Positions 1 through 10,152 of a stretch of DNA of 64,000 nt are shown here, piece after piece. The first letter of the stretch is position 1; each line of letters opens with the position of its first letter. This DNA comes from Monocercomonoides exilis (taxonomy: Eukaryota > Preaxostyla > Oxymonadida > Polymastigidae): the NCBI GenBank assembly GCA_001643675.2, contig LSRY02000001.1, positions 2,573,501-2,637,500 on the forward strand. The letters run 5' to 3'. A program made the translations under genes and the position numbers. The notes under the pieces were generated by a model that made no database searches, was not told where the DNA came from, and saw nothing but the letters and a program-made list of their open reading frames with translations.

Positions 1-845
1 GTTGTTCTCCAGCTCCATTGCTAATCGTTGAATTCTTGCCTTTTTTCGTTACAAATATCCTTCCTTTGATATTGCCAGCCACTTTCCTTTCCAAAAAAAT
101 ATCCCAAACTGCTCCACTGCCTTATGCTCCAAAATGCTACATAGTTTTGTGCAGATTTTGTCCTTCACGGAATTCCATCCATAAATCTTCATTTTATAAT
201 ATAACAGTTGAATTTGATTTCACCTCTTGTTCCAAATAAAAATCGTATATCCTGCGTAACTTCATTTATTTCCTAATTGCTATACAATAATCTGCTCCGT
301 TCTCATCGAATTGCCGCATAAAGCGGGGATTGGCCATTTCAACAATAACTCATATTCCTGAACTTTGGAGAGGATACAGACGGAAATATCTTCATAATCA
401 ATACAATAATAAAAATTGCATACATCACATCTTTTTGTGTTATTGATGAAACTGTTGTATTCCCCGTGGCTATCCAATTTGCAAAATTCATCAGAAAGTC
501 TTTCTAAATCATTGCATCACCATCATTGTCCGTTTTTTCCACGGGAGATTATGTTTGTAATTCTGCAGGATAAACCCATTCATTAACACTCATTTTGCTG
601 ATTGATGTTCCAGTTCAAACATAACCATTTGATCATTGAATCCATAACAACAAACCGAATTAATTTGAACATTTTTTTTCTTAATAATCACTTTCCAAAA
701 GTACCAAGACGATAAAGAATGGTGTGAACGTGACATTATTAATGACTATTTTTGAGATTTTGTTATCGTGTATTTTCAACTATCCAAACAAATTATTGTT
801 CAATGTGAATGATAAAATTTTACTGATTTGTGAATAAAATGTTCT
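1..845 (-). repeat. Upstream conserved block, copy A (cut by the window edge)
   Basis: This stretch lies directly upstream of, and reads away from, helical gene A. Read on the minus strand it matches block B (11620-12470) almost throughout, and its 200-480 part is related to blocks C (39.8-40.46 kb) and D (30.77-31.01 kb). A 65-codon frame (280-477, minus) is the best conserved part; copy B keeps the same frame. Several frames in it hold stops at equivalent places in copies A and B, so it may be a decayed gene or transposon piece duplicated together with the helical gene. It also holds the presumed promoter of gene A. I do not recognise a product. Confidence 0.5.
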
Positions 846-852
846 TATTAAA

Positions 853-2282
853 ATGCAGAAGATGTGCAATACAAAAAAGTTCAATGGTGTGCATTCGTTG
901 TTTCATTTGAATTCCTGATGATTGTGGTTCTTTCTGTCTCAGAAATGTTTTCTGAATTAGAAGATTGCGATGAGGATGAACAGAAACAGAAAATCCATAT
1001 AATGAATGAAGTTATCGATAAAATGGATAAAAGGCAATTTGAATCAGTTTTCAACACAGAATTGTATGATAAAATATTCAAAATGATTGAAGAGAAGAAA
1101 ATGACAATGGAAAATGCAATTTTGCTGTTGAAGCATGTTGGATGTTGGAAAGCGCTGAAAAACATTTGGAGTAATGGTTTTTATAATTCTGAATTGAAAA
1201 GAAGATTTGAGAGAATGATTATTGATGAAAATAAGAAAAAAAAGGATGAAAAGAACGAAAAGCTCATGATTGATCTTTGCGAATGCTATCTTTTATTGAA
1301 CATGTGGATTTCTTCGGAATTGCTTTCAATTTGTGTGCCTTGCATTCTGAAAGTGGCATCAAACAAGGATGAAAACAAAGAAACACAAAAAGAAGTGGAA
1401 ATAGCATTTCTTGCATTGAATAATGTTAAATTCTACGTATGAGCATTTCTATTTTATTTATGATATTATTGTTTTTTTTATTCATTGATTTTTTTAAAAT
1501 ATAATTCTTATAAGGAAATCAAAAAAGAGCTGTATTTGAATAAGATTACAGAAATCATAGAATATCATCAAGAATATCACAATCTCACTCGCCTTGCCTA
1601 TCAGTCTGCTTGGCAATATTTAATGAACAGATTCTTCAATGATAATAGCTTGGAAGAAGTGATTGTGATTGAGCAACATTTTGCAAGGGAGGCAGCAAGA
1701 GAATTGGAAGAGCTGTCAAAAAGTGTGGATTGGAAGAAGAACGAAGAGGAAATGAGAAAAGAAAAGGAAGAAATGATTACCATATTGAGATGGATGCAAA
1801 CACTCTCATTTTTCTTTGGGAACTGTTATTTGTGGAACGAAGAATATGTTGGGCTTTTCAGCAGCATTGTTGGGGTGCTTCGTGCATCGAGGGATAATTA
1901 CAGAGAAATAAGCGAGAAATGCATTTGTCCATTTGAAGAAGCATCAGGCCGCAGAGTTGTGAAAATTGGCAGCTTGTTGAAAAGCGGAGCTGTTGATGTT
2001 GCTTTGGAGGAGATTCATAAATCAGCAAAGGACGACGAGATTGCAGCCAAAATCTTGAAATTTTTTATGAATGTTTCAAGAAGATCGAAAGAAAAGAAGA
2101 AAGATGAAATCGAAGAAGCGAGTCGAAAATCAATAAAAATGGAGATATTTGAAAAGATGGAAGAAGAAGGATATGAAGATTTCATCACTAGCTTTCATAA
2201 AACATTTGACTTTCTAAGTAATAAGTATTATTTTGATGATGAATTATCGTTGGATATTTTTGATTATTTTGTGAATGTTTGA
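853..2282 (+). CDS. Helical-protein family gene, copy A (three exons, 431 aa)
   Basis: Exons are 853-886, 943-1436 and 1515-2282, joined by introns of 56 and 78 nt. The splice model comes from three-way comparison with genes B and C: all three have an 11-codon first exon, then a frame running from FSELE to the KFY/NI region, then a last exon starting at a Glu/Lys-rich helix. Exon 1 ends in phase 1 and exon 2 in phase 0, and without splicing the frame stops within a few codons. The protein is almost all predicted alpha helix, rich in Lys and Glu, with conserved spots ENAILLLKH, SICVPC, LTRLAYQSAW and a C-terminal YFVNV, then TGA. It has no signal peptide or membrane span, so it is probably cytoplasmic. 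I recall this as a large expanded family in Monocercomonoides-type oxymonads; the function is unknown. Armadillo/HEAT-like helical repeats are a possibility only. Confidence 0.8.
887..942 (+). other. Intron 1 of helical gene A (56 nt, phase 1)
   Basis: It begins GTGTGCATTCG and ends TCTCAG. The same position and start are seen in gene B. Removing it joins an 11-codon first exon to the conserved FSELE segment in frame. Confidence 0.75.
1437..1514 (+). other. Intron 2 of helical gene A (78 nt, phase 0)
   Basis: It begins GTATGAGCATTT and ends TTATAAG. The in-frame TGA lies at bases 4-6 of the intron, so an unspliced transcript would stop at once. Genes B and C have the matching intron with the same TGA. 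Confidence 0.8.
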
Positions 2283-3414
2283 GAAAATGTGATTCTTTTA
2301 ATTTTATTGCTCAAAAATTATTTTTTTCTTTTCTTTTAATTTTTATTCCAATGTGTGAAATCGAAAATTAATGAGCTTTTTCAAATGATGTTTTTGCTTT
2401 CTTTTAGAAAAAAGGAAAAAAGAAAATTCTTATTAACAAAGATTGAACACAAAATAGAATAAATGAGATGAGTTACACAGAAGGATAATAACGGAAGCCA
2501 TTCAACGAAAAAAGAACATGCTAATAAAAAAAATAGTGATTTCAATCAAATTGAGACAAAAGAAATTTCTCAAATTTCAAAAAATAAAATCGTCTTTGAA
2601 CAAATCAGAAAAAATAAAGGTGAAAAAAATGAAATGAATAAGAAAAAGAATAAGAAATGAAAGTGATATTAACAAAAAATAAGCTTCATTGCAATAACAA
2701 TGAAGAGCTTCTCAAAGAAAATCTGTTGATATTTCAATGAGAAAATCAAAAATAAAATTTTTCTTGTGAAGTCAAGATTTTCTTAAAGAAATGAGAAATT
2801 AATAAAAGAAGATTAGCATCACGATTTCTCAAAAAGAAAATGAGTAAAAAAAAAAAGAAGAAGATTAGAAAATTTTGATTTTAAGAGCTTAGCTAATAAC
2901 AATGTTAAATTATTCACAGTCAGTATTTCGTGTTTTAGATGAAATTTCATTTGCTTCGTGTCTTTTTCGATATAAATTCATTTCTTTCTTCATTTTCTTT
3001 CCTTTTCTTCTTTTCTTCTTATGAAGTCTTTCAATTTCTGTCTATTTCTTCTCTCATGCTCTGAAAATAGTCTTTTCTTCACATCTTTCATCAGTTTTCT
3101 TTCTTTCTTCCTTCCTTCCTTCCTTTCAATGCGAAATTAATTTTTCTCTTCCTCAATGTATTTTGTCATCTTTGCTCTTTCTTGTTCATCCAAATCTTTT
3201 TCTTTCTTTCTTTTTCTTTTCAGTGCAAATAATCGTCTTTCATTGAAATTTCGCAAATATCATCCAGAATTCAAGAAAATTTGGGGGAAAAATAAATTAG
3301 TCATTCGAAACAAGTAATCTTCAAATTGCCTTCTAATTCTTTCTTATTCAACACATTTTTTTTTTATCTAAATTCGTTTTTTTTTTTTTTTTAGCTGTTT
3401 AATATTCTTGCTCA
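2283..3414. other. Intergenic spacer with 3' flank shared between surface-protein genes
   Basis: I see no gene here. The part around 2460-2780 resembles 42100-42450, the corresponding downstream flank of the 1017-aa gene, including a GAAGAGCTTCTCAAA stretch and a run around CAATGAGAAAATCA. The rest is CTTT/CTTC-rich tract, followed by T runs next to the 3' end of the 1850-aa gene. Confidence 0.5.
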
Positions 3415-6400
3415 TCATATTTCTTCTTCTTCATTTCTTTCGAGTTTCTTTGTTTTCTTCTTCTTCTTCTTCTTCCTTTTCTTTTGTTCCTGTTTAACAT
3501 CTTCACTCTCTTCTTGTTCTTCCTCCATTGCTTCTTCATTAACCAATTCGATATTCGCTATTAAATCTTCTGATTTTTTCTCTTTCTTTCCTTTCGCTTT
3601 CTTTCCTTTTTTTCTTTTCTTAATCTCTTTTTCCTCTGAGCTATTTTCATAGATTTCTTCATCTGTCATTCTTGTTTCTTCATTTTGTTTGTTTGATTGC
3701 GGCGAAAAAGTGTTTGTTTCTGTCACAAATTCTTTTAAATTCACGTTCATTTGGTTTGCTTGCGATCCTTCTTTATTCATCAAAGAAGAAGAACAAGAAA
3801 GAGAAGGAGATAAAACCTGTTTTATTGTTTCTTCAATAAATTCACCACTAATTCCTTCCTTTCTTTCAGCTTTCTGCATTTGTTCTTCAGATTTGTTGAT
3901 GTTGTTTCTTGTGCTGCTCAAATTTCGTTTGGCTAATTCATTTCCATTTCTATTTGAATTTGCTTCTTTCACAGGATTATTTGTTGTTCTGTCTTTTCCT
4001 TTCCTTTCTTTTTCTCTTTGCATTCTGCGTTTTGTCTTCTTTTCATCATCATCATCTTCTTCTTCTCCTTCCTCTTCCTCCTCCTCATCATTTTCATTCA
4101 CCCACATCTTCTTTGAGTTCTTCTTCTTCTCAACAAAAAGAAGAACAGAAAATACAACCACAATAACAACAATCATACAAGCTAAAATCACAATAATTAT
4201 CCACGAAGCAAATGGCTTTGATTCGTTGCTTCCCTCAAATCCCTGTTTTTCTTTTCCATCTTCCTTCCCCTCTTCCTCTTTCTTTCCTTCATCTTTCTCT
4301 TCCTTCAGATATTTCTCATACACATCAATGGGCTTTGCATCCACATCAGCTGCTCCAACAATCCACCCAGCTGCTGATTCATCGCTGTAATCCTTCGCAA
4401 ACTCAAAGGCATCTTCTTGTTGGCTGAACTCCTCAAAGTCGGGGGAAACAATGCACAACGAAGCACCTGACGAATCTTTCCCTGTGTTTGTCTCGTCAAT
4501 CTCCAGATTGCCCTCGGCTGGAAGCTCCAAGTTCGATATCGCCTTCTCCATTTCAATATACATTGCTCCTGCTTTCCCTTCTTGTGCTGAGCAAGATTTG
4601 AATGTGCACTTGCTTTCCCTTCCAATCGACACTGAAGATTCTTCTGAACTGAGAATGATACTCAACCCTGCTGTTTCTGAATTCTTCGATTCAATACATT
4701 CCATGTTCAGCCCGTCAATCACCACACTCGATGCCTCTTCTCTTCCATCTGCTATGCTGATCGCTGCTCCATCTTTCACTTTCACGTTGCTGATTTTCAC
4801 AGACTCAATCACAATATCGCTTGCTCCTTCAATTTCAAACAACGGACTTTGGAATGTTGCTTTGTTGCTCTCATCAACACATTCCACGTTGCTCATATTT
4901 AAAGCGCCTCCATTCACTTTCACAAGATGAAAATCAACAACATTCTCTTTTTCGCTTTCACTTTCATGTGGCCGAATAAATCTGCAATTGATTATTGCAA
5001 GCTTTGCATCCACACCTTCTGAGATGATCAAAGCAAATGAATCTGTCACTTTAACAAACTGACTTTTCCCCTTTGAACTTAAAGACAATGGGAAAACAAA
5101 TGAAAGGTATTTGAAAGTGACACTTTTTTTGCACGTAAACAAATTGCTTTCTGGGCCAACATCACAATCAATATTCGCATATTGATTCATTCCTTCGGCA
5201 TTCTCAATTCCTTCAATTGTCAATTGATCACTTCTATCAAAAATCATTGCTTCCGCTTTGATCATATCATAGTCAGCAATTATACTCATCGAATACATCT
5301 TCAAACTTGATGAGAAAGAGAACAAATAGTAAGCGCTTGAAAATCTACCAATTGGTTCATTGAATGATAACCCAGTACTGTTGGCATCGCATTTCAAATA
5401 AACAACGGAGATTGGAGTGGGCGGTGTTGGTGGTAGATATGGATCAAAATACTCCGCTGTGAAATCAACATCACCAGCACTTCCATCAGATTTTTTGGCT
5501 GCAACAATCCAGTCATGGGTTCCTCTTATATAGCTTGAAGCAAAACCACACTTCATTGCGACTGCTATTTCTTCATGAAGATTTACCGGCACATCAAGAT
5601 ACAATCCTGTACTCTTTGACCCAGTTGCCGTGCACCCATCAAATTCCAATTTTACTTCAGTTCCCCAGCTCAAATGATTCGCTTCTGTAATTCCTGTCAT
5701 TTTCAGATATATCCCACCAGACTTCCCATTGGTACAAGTGCATGTAGTAAATGTTGTTGGATTCGTATTTCCAATCTCAAATGTGCTTTCTGTTCCGCTG
5801 CTTTCAACATACAATGCTCCACATGCATCAGTATCCATTTCTTTGCTCGATGTGCATTCTGTAAATGTGCAGACATCCACAATCACTGAAATTGCCTCAT
5901 CGCATTTTCCAATAATTTTCACCACAGCACTTGAGCTTGATGTAATCTTCTTCAGATTCAAGGAGGCCAATGAAACTTCATTCGCTCCATCAACCAAAAA
6001 CGGTGTTACTGAACATTTAACTTCGCTCACCGAAATGGACTCAACTCCTGTCATCGTCAATGAACCTGCACTCACTTTCACAAGATGAATTCCAACTGAG
6101 CTTCCTCCTGCCTCAGGTCGAATAAATTCGCAAATGGCAATTGTTAGAGAACGTGATTCTGCATCAGCATGAATAAGAGCAAATGTTCCTGCATTGGCTT
6201 TTAATGCATATGAATCTTGTTCCAGTGTTGTTGGGAAGTCGAATGTCAAATAACTGAATATTACAGTTTGTTTGCATGTAAACAGATCTGTTCCAGGAGT
6301 AACACCGCAGTCGATCTCCACTTTCGCGCTCATTTCTTCATTATCAATTCCTTTTATCGTAATTCCTGATGTTTTGTCAAATATTATTGATTCAGCTTTC

Positions 6401-8967
6401 AGGGCATTTTGAGCTGTGATAATTTTGACATCAAATCCTTGACCGCTTGTTTCTGCAAGCAAATCATAAGCTCCTAGAATTGTTCCATATGGTTTTTCTT
6501 TTGTTCCATCTCCTGATGAAGCTCCTGCTCCACTTTGAACATATGCTGTTGTTACAGGAGGTTTTGGTGGTTCATCTGGATCAAAATACATAACTGTAAA
6601 ATCGATATCGCCAATATCTGCACCTCCAAATGCTGCAACAACCCAGTTATCATTTTGTTGCATGTATCCGCTTGCAAACTTACCGTGCATATCAGCTGCG
6701 ATAGCTTCAAATACTGAAGTCTTAACTTCAAGATATAAGCCCGTTTGTTTCTGTGTATTGCCTGTCCCTGCTGTGCATCCAGTGAATATTATTTTTCCGC
6801 TTGAAGGCCAAGTAAATTTCGTGGCATCTTCAACTCCATCCATTTTCAAATAAATGCCTCCAGACTTCCCATAGGCGCAGGTGCATGAAGCAAATGTTGT
6901 AGTGGATGTATCGAGGATTGCAAATGTACTTTCTGAATTGTCGCTTTCAACATACAACGTTCCACTTTTTGCCGTATCTGCTGATGCTTCTTCTGATTTA
7001 CACAGAGAAAATTCGCAGCCGTCCAACGTCACTGCAATGCTCTTCCCATTTCCTCCAACAATTTTCATCACAGGACCTGTTTTTGATGTAATCTCTGACA
7101 ATTGCAAATCTTTCAAAGAAACCTTTGTCACTCCAGTAATCAAAAACGGTGATGCTGAAAACAAAATTGGATTCTCGGTGGCTGTGCATGTAATTGTCTC
7201 CATATTCAATGTGCCTGCTTCCACTTTCACAAGAGTGGTTCCCAGTGCTTGTGGTTCGTCTCCTTCAGTATTTCTTCCAGATTTCAGTGGGGTCGGTCGC
7301 ACAAAATCGCAGCTAATTAATCTCAGCGAAGTTGAAGCAGTTGTTGCATGAATCAATGAATTAGTTCCCGTAAGTGTTCCAAACTTAAAAGAGATCTCCC
7401 TGAATTCCACTGTGTGTGTGCAAGTGAAAAGATCAACACCATCTATCATAGAGCAAACAATTGTTGCCTTTGCTTCGATTTCTGTTTGGTCTTCACCTTC
7501 ATTTCCCTGTTTATCGACTCCCACAACGGTGATTCCCTTTTCTTTGTCAAATGCTACAGCTTCACTTGCGAAAAGTTCTCCAGTTGCAATAACTTTAATG
7601 TGATATCCCCCTTCCACTGGATCGCCTGTAAGTAAAGTGATTGCCTTTTCTAGAGTATTCACTGGTATTTCAAATGTTTCCCCATTTGCATCTGAGGTGC
7701 CACTTTGTCCCACATAAATAGTAGTAGGCTCCATTGTTGGTGGTTGTTCTGGATCAAAATACTCCGCTGTGAAATCAACATCACCAGCACTTCCATCAGA
7801 TTTTTTGGCTGCAACAATCCAGTCATGGGTTCCTCTTATATAGCTTGAAGCAAAACCACACTTCATTGCGACTGCTATTTCTTCATGAAGATTTACCGGC
7901 ACATCAAGATACAATCCTGTACTCTTTGACCCAGTTGCCGTGCACCCATCAAATTCCAATTTTACTTCAGTTCCCCAGCTCAAATGATTCGCTTCTGTAA
8001 TTCCTGTCATTTTCAGATATATCCCACCAGACTTCCCATTGGTACAAGTGCATGTAGTAAATGTTGTTGGATTCGTATTTCCAATCTCAAATGTGCTTTC
8101 TGTTCCGCTGCTTTCAACATACAATGCTCCACATGCATCAGTATCCATTTCTTTGCTCGATGTGCATTCTGTAAATGTGCAGACATCCACAATCACTGAA
8201 ATTGCCTCATCGCATTTTCCAATAATTTTCACCACAGCACTTGAGCTTGATGTAATCTTCTTCAGATTCAAGGAGGCCAATGAAACTTCATTCGCTCCAT
8301 CAACCAAAAACGGTGTTACTGAACATTTAACTTCGCTCACCGAAATGGACTCAACTCCTGTCATCGTCAATGAACCTGCACTCACTTTCACAAGATGAAT
8401 TCCAACTGAGCTTCCTCCTGCCTCAGGTCGAATAAATTCGCAAATGGCAATTGTTAGAGAACGTGATTCTGCATCAGCATGAATAAGAGCAAATGTTCCT
8501 GCATTGGCTTTTAATGCATATGAATCTTGTTCCAGTGTTGTTGGGAAGTCGAATGTCAAATAACTGAATATTACAGTTTGTTTGCATGTAAACAGATCTG
8601 TTCCAGGAGTAACGCCGCAGTCGATCTCCACTTTGGTCTTAGTTTCAGCTCCTGTACCCTCTGCCATTTCCACACCAGCTATCGTAATTCCTGAGTCTAT
8701 CGAGAATGCAATAGCTTCCGCTGAAAGCACTTCTTGTCCAGTTCCTTCTTTTATTATTTTGATTGTCAAAGATGAATCGCTTGTTGATCCTGCTAATGAA
8801 TCATAAGCTTTTGTAATTGTTTCAAATGGATTTTCTTTTGTTCCTTTTTCTGTTGAAGCTTCTGCTCCACTTTGAACGTAAACAGTAGTAGCAATTATTC
8901 GTGCTTCTTTTGTTTGAAACAATACGCAAAAAATAACTAAAACAATATACACTCTCGATTTTTGCAT
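3415..8967 (-). CDS. Four-repeat beta-helix surface protein with membrane anchor and charged tail (1850 aa)
   Basis: Residues 1-22 form a signal peptide (hydrophobic core VYIVLVIFCVLF). The ectodomain has four units of about 390 residues, starting near residues 27, 412, 803 and 1185, each opening with a (V/I)YV/YL strand followed by a Ser/Gly/Thr-rich segment. Inside each unit, regular short strands and motifs such as SGGIYLKM and GALYVES suggest a right-handed parallel beta-helix related to Pmp-like (GGAI) surface proteins. A single membrane span lies at about 1587-1611 (WIIIVILACMIVVIVVVFSV). The cytoplasmic tail of about 240 residues is highly charged: an acidic EEEEEGEEEDDDDE patch, then lysine-rich runs, then TGA. 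Units 1 and 3 are nearly identical over about 295 residues. It is probably a cell-surface adhesin or receptor; ligand and partner are unknown. No intron is needed. Confidence 0.85.
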   Translation of the reverse strand: MQKSRVYIVLVIFCVLFQTKEARIIATTVYVQSGAEASTEKGTKENPFETITKAYDSLAGSTSDSSLTIKIIKEGTGQEVLSAEAIAFSIDSGITIAGVEMAEGTGAETKTKVEIDCGVTPGTDLFTCKQTVIFSYLTFDFPTTLEQDSYALKANAGTFALIHADAESRSLTIAICEFIRPEAGGSSVGIHLVKVSAGSLTMTGVESISVSEVKCSVTPFLVDGANEVSLASLNLKKITSSSSAVVKIIGKCDEAISVIVDVCTFTECTSSKEMDTDACGALYVESSGTESTFEIGNTNPTTFTTCTCTNGKSGGIYLKMTGITEANHLSWGTEVKLEFDGCTATGSKSTGLYLDVPVNLHEEIAVAMKCGFASSYIRGTHDWIVAAKKSDGSAGDVDFTAEYFDPEQPPTMEPTTIYVGQSGTSDANGETFEIPVNTLEKAITLLTGDPVEGGYHIKVIATGELFASEAVAFDKEKGITVVGVDKQGNEGEDQTEIEAKATIVCSMIDGVDLFTCTHTVEFREISFKFGTLTGTNSLIHATTASTSLRLISCDFVRPTPLKSGRNTEGDEPQALGTTLVKVEAGTLNMETITCTATENPILFSASPFLITGVTKVSLKDLQLSEITSKTGPVMKIVGGNGKSIAVTLDGCEFSLCKSEEASADTAKSGTLYVESDNSESTFAILDTSTTTFASCTCAYGKSGGIYLKMDGVEDATKFTWPSSGKIIFTGCTAGTGNTQKQTGLYLEVKTSVFEAIAADMHGKFASGYMQQNDNWVVAAFGGADIGDIDFTVMYFDPDEPPKPPVTTAYVQSGAGASSGDGTKEKPYGTILGAYDLLAETSGQGFDVKIITAQNALKAESIIFDKTSGITIKGIDNEEMSAKVEIDCGVTPGTDLFTCKQTVIFSYLTFDFPTTLEQDSYALKANAGTFALIHADAESRSLTIAICEFIRPEAGGSSVGIHLVKVSAGSLTMTGVESISVSEVKCSVTPFLVDGANEVSLASLNLKKITSSSSAVVKIIGKCDEAISVIVDVCTFTECTSSKEMDTDACGALYVESSGTESTFEIGNTNPTTFTTCTCTNGKSGGIYLKMTGITEANHLSWGTEVKLEFDGCTATGSKSTGLYLDVPVNLHEEIAVAMKCGFASSYIRGTHDWIVAAKKSDGSAGDVDFTAEYFDPYLPPTPPTPISVVYLKCDANSTGLSFNEPIGRFSSAYYLFSFSSSLKMYSMSIIADYDMIKAEAMIFDRSDQLTIEGIENAEGMNQYANIDCDVGPESNLFTCKKSVTFKYLSFVFPLSLSSKGKSQFVKVTDSFALIISEGVDAKLAIINCRFIRPHESESEKENVVDFHLVKVNGGALNMSNVECVDESNKATFQSPLFEIEGASDIVIESVKISNVKVKDGAAISIADGREEASSVVIDGLNMECIESKNSETAGLSIILSSEESSVSIGRESKCTFKSCSAQEGKAGAMYIEMEKAISNLELPAEGNLEIDETNTGKDSSGASLCIVSPDFEEFSQQEDAFEFAKDYSDESAAGWIVGAADVDAKPIDVYEKYLKEEKDEGKKEEEGKEDGKEKQGFEGSNESKPFASWIIIVILACMIVVIVVVFSVLLFVEKKKNSKKMWVNENDEEEEEEGEEEDDDDEKKTKRRMQREKERKGKDRTTNNPVKEANSNRNGNELAKRNLSSTRNNINKSEEQMQKAERKEGISGEFIEETIKQVLSPSLSCSSSLMNKEGSQANQMNVNLKEFVTETNTFSPQSNKQNEETRMTDEEIYENSSEEKEIKKRKKGKKAKGKKEKKSEDLIANIELVNEEAMEEEQEESEDVKQEQKKRKKKKKKKTKKLERNEEEEI
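5441..6324 (-). repeat. Intragenic near-identical repeat, copy 2 (884 bp)
   Basis: This encodes most of unit 3 of the 1850-aa protein. It matches 7751-8634 with an offset of exactly 2310 bp (770 codons); the one difference I saw is A/G at 6304/8614. Both edges of identity are sharp. Confidence 0.9.
7751..8634 (-). repeat. Intragenic near-identical repeat, copy 1 (884 bp)
   Basis: This encodes most of unit 1 of the 1850-aa protein and is the partner of 5441-6324. Units 2 and 4 have clearly diverged, so units 1 and 3 were copied or converted recently. Confidence 0.9.
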
Positions 8968-10152
8968 GAAATTTCAACCTCTTCAATTATTTAGTGACAA
9001 TATTATGGTGATGGATCAAATTTCATTATTTAACATGTGAATATTTTAACATATTTCTACTTCACAAGCATTATGTTTGCAATTAACATCATATTTTTTG
9101 TTGTTATAGCCATAATAAATAATTTGTGATAATGATTAAATATTAATTTATTTTGTAAAATACAATGTTTTCAAGGCTGGAATTTATTGCAAATTTCTAT
9201 TTGCCCTGCGTTTTTTGTATTTTATAAAACAACATTGCGTTTTCAAAGGTTGCCACTTTAATCATTTTGTGAATGTAACATGATTCGTTTTCTATTCAAA
9301 TTCAAACAAATGATTCCTGAAAAATATGTTTGAAAATCAACATTTCACCCATCTTCCATCAGTTGTTATCAATTTTTCTCGGCCTCTGAAAAGTCATATT
9401 TATTTGATTTAGTCATTTTGCTTAAAGAGGTGATTTTGCATCCACTAGAAGCCATTTTTTCAAATAAAATAATTTGCTTTATTCAAAAGAATTTAGCAGT
9501 TCAGCTGGGCTATTGAAGCCAATTTGTAATTTTGAACTTTTTATCCTCAGTGTAAGCATTGGAAATTCTTATATGCGTCTGTGAAGTCTGAATCGATTTA
9601 TATTCAAGTCTCTGAGCAAAGATGAAAGCCATTGGATTTTCTGTGCTGTAGTTCGGAGGGAAAGGACAAACGCATCAAACAATTCAATGAATCAGATAAA
9701 TAGATAAGCTATATTATCAATCAGAGAGCAAAATGCAGTTCAGTTCTTAAGATGCCAAATAAAGATGAACATTTCAACAGGAAAATAAAATATGACTGTT
9801 TTTGATGTTTGTGCCAGCTTGCAGATTCAGCAGATGGACAACAGAGAAGCTTTGCTGCAAAGCTGCCATTTTCACTTTAAATAGCTCTATCAAATACATG
9901 CTTTATTTGACTTTTGACCTTTCTTTCTTTCTTATTTTCTTTTCTCTCTTTCTCTTTCTCTTTCTCTTTTCTTTCGTTTTTTCTTTTCTTTTCATCATTT
10001 TCATTAAATTGCTTTATTCCATTTCGAAGAAGGAAAATATGAAAAAACAACTCTGAAAAGATCTCCAAATAATTACTTGTTTTCGATTTTGTGAAACGAT
10101 TTTTAAAAAAAAGATTGAAAATTTTTGAGCGACAAAATGATATTTCATTTCT
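8968..10152. other. Intergenic region upstream of the 1850-aa gene and downstream of gene B
   Basis: No convincing gene is visible. The first few hundred bases upstream of 8967 should contain the promoter of the surface-protein gene, but I recognise no motif. A CTTT-rich tract lies at 9920-9990. Confidence 0.4.

Noticed and set aside
2805-2825. GAAGATTAGCAT match to the conserved core of U6 snRNA
   Set aside because: The essential ACAGAGA is absent upstream and no stem-loop follows; a chance match in AT-rich DNA is likely.
3689-4390. Ser/Phe-rich plus-strand frames opposite the tail of the 1850-aa gene
   Set aside because: These are antisense shadows of the Lys/Glu-rich tail.
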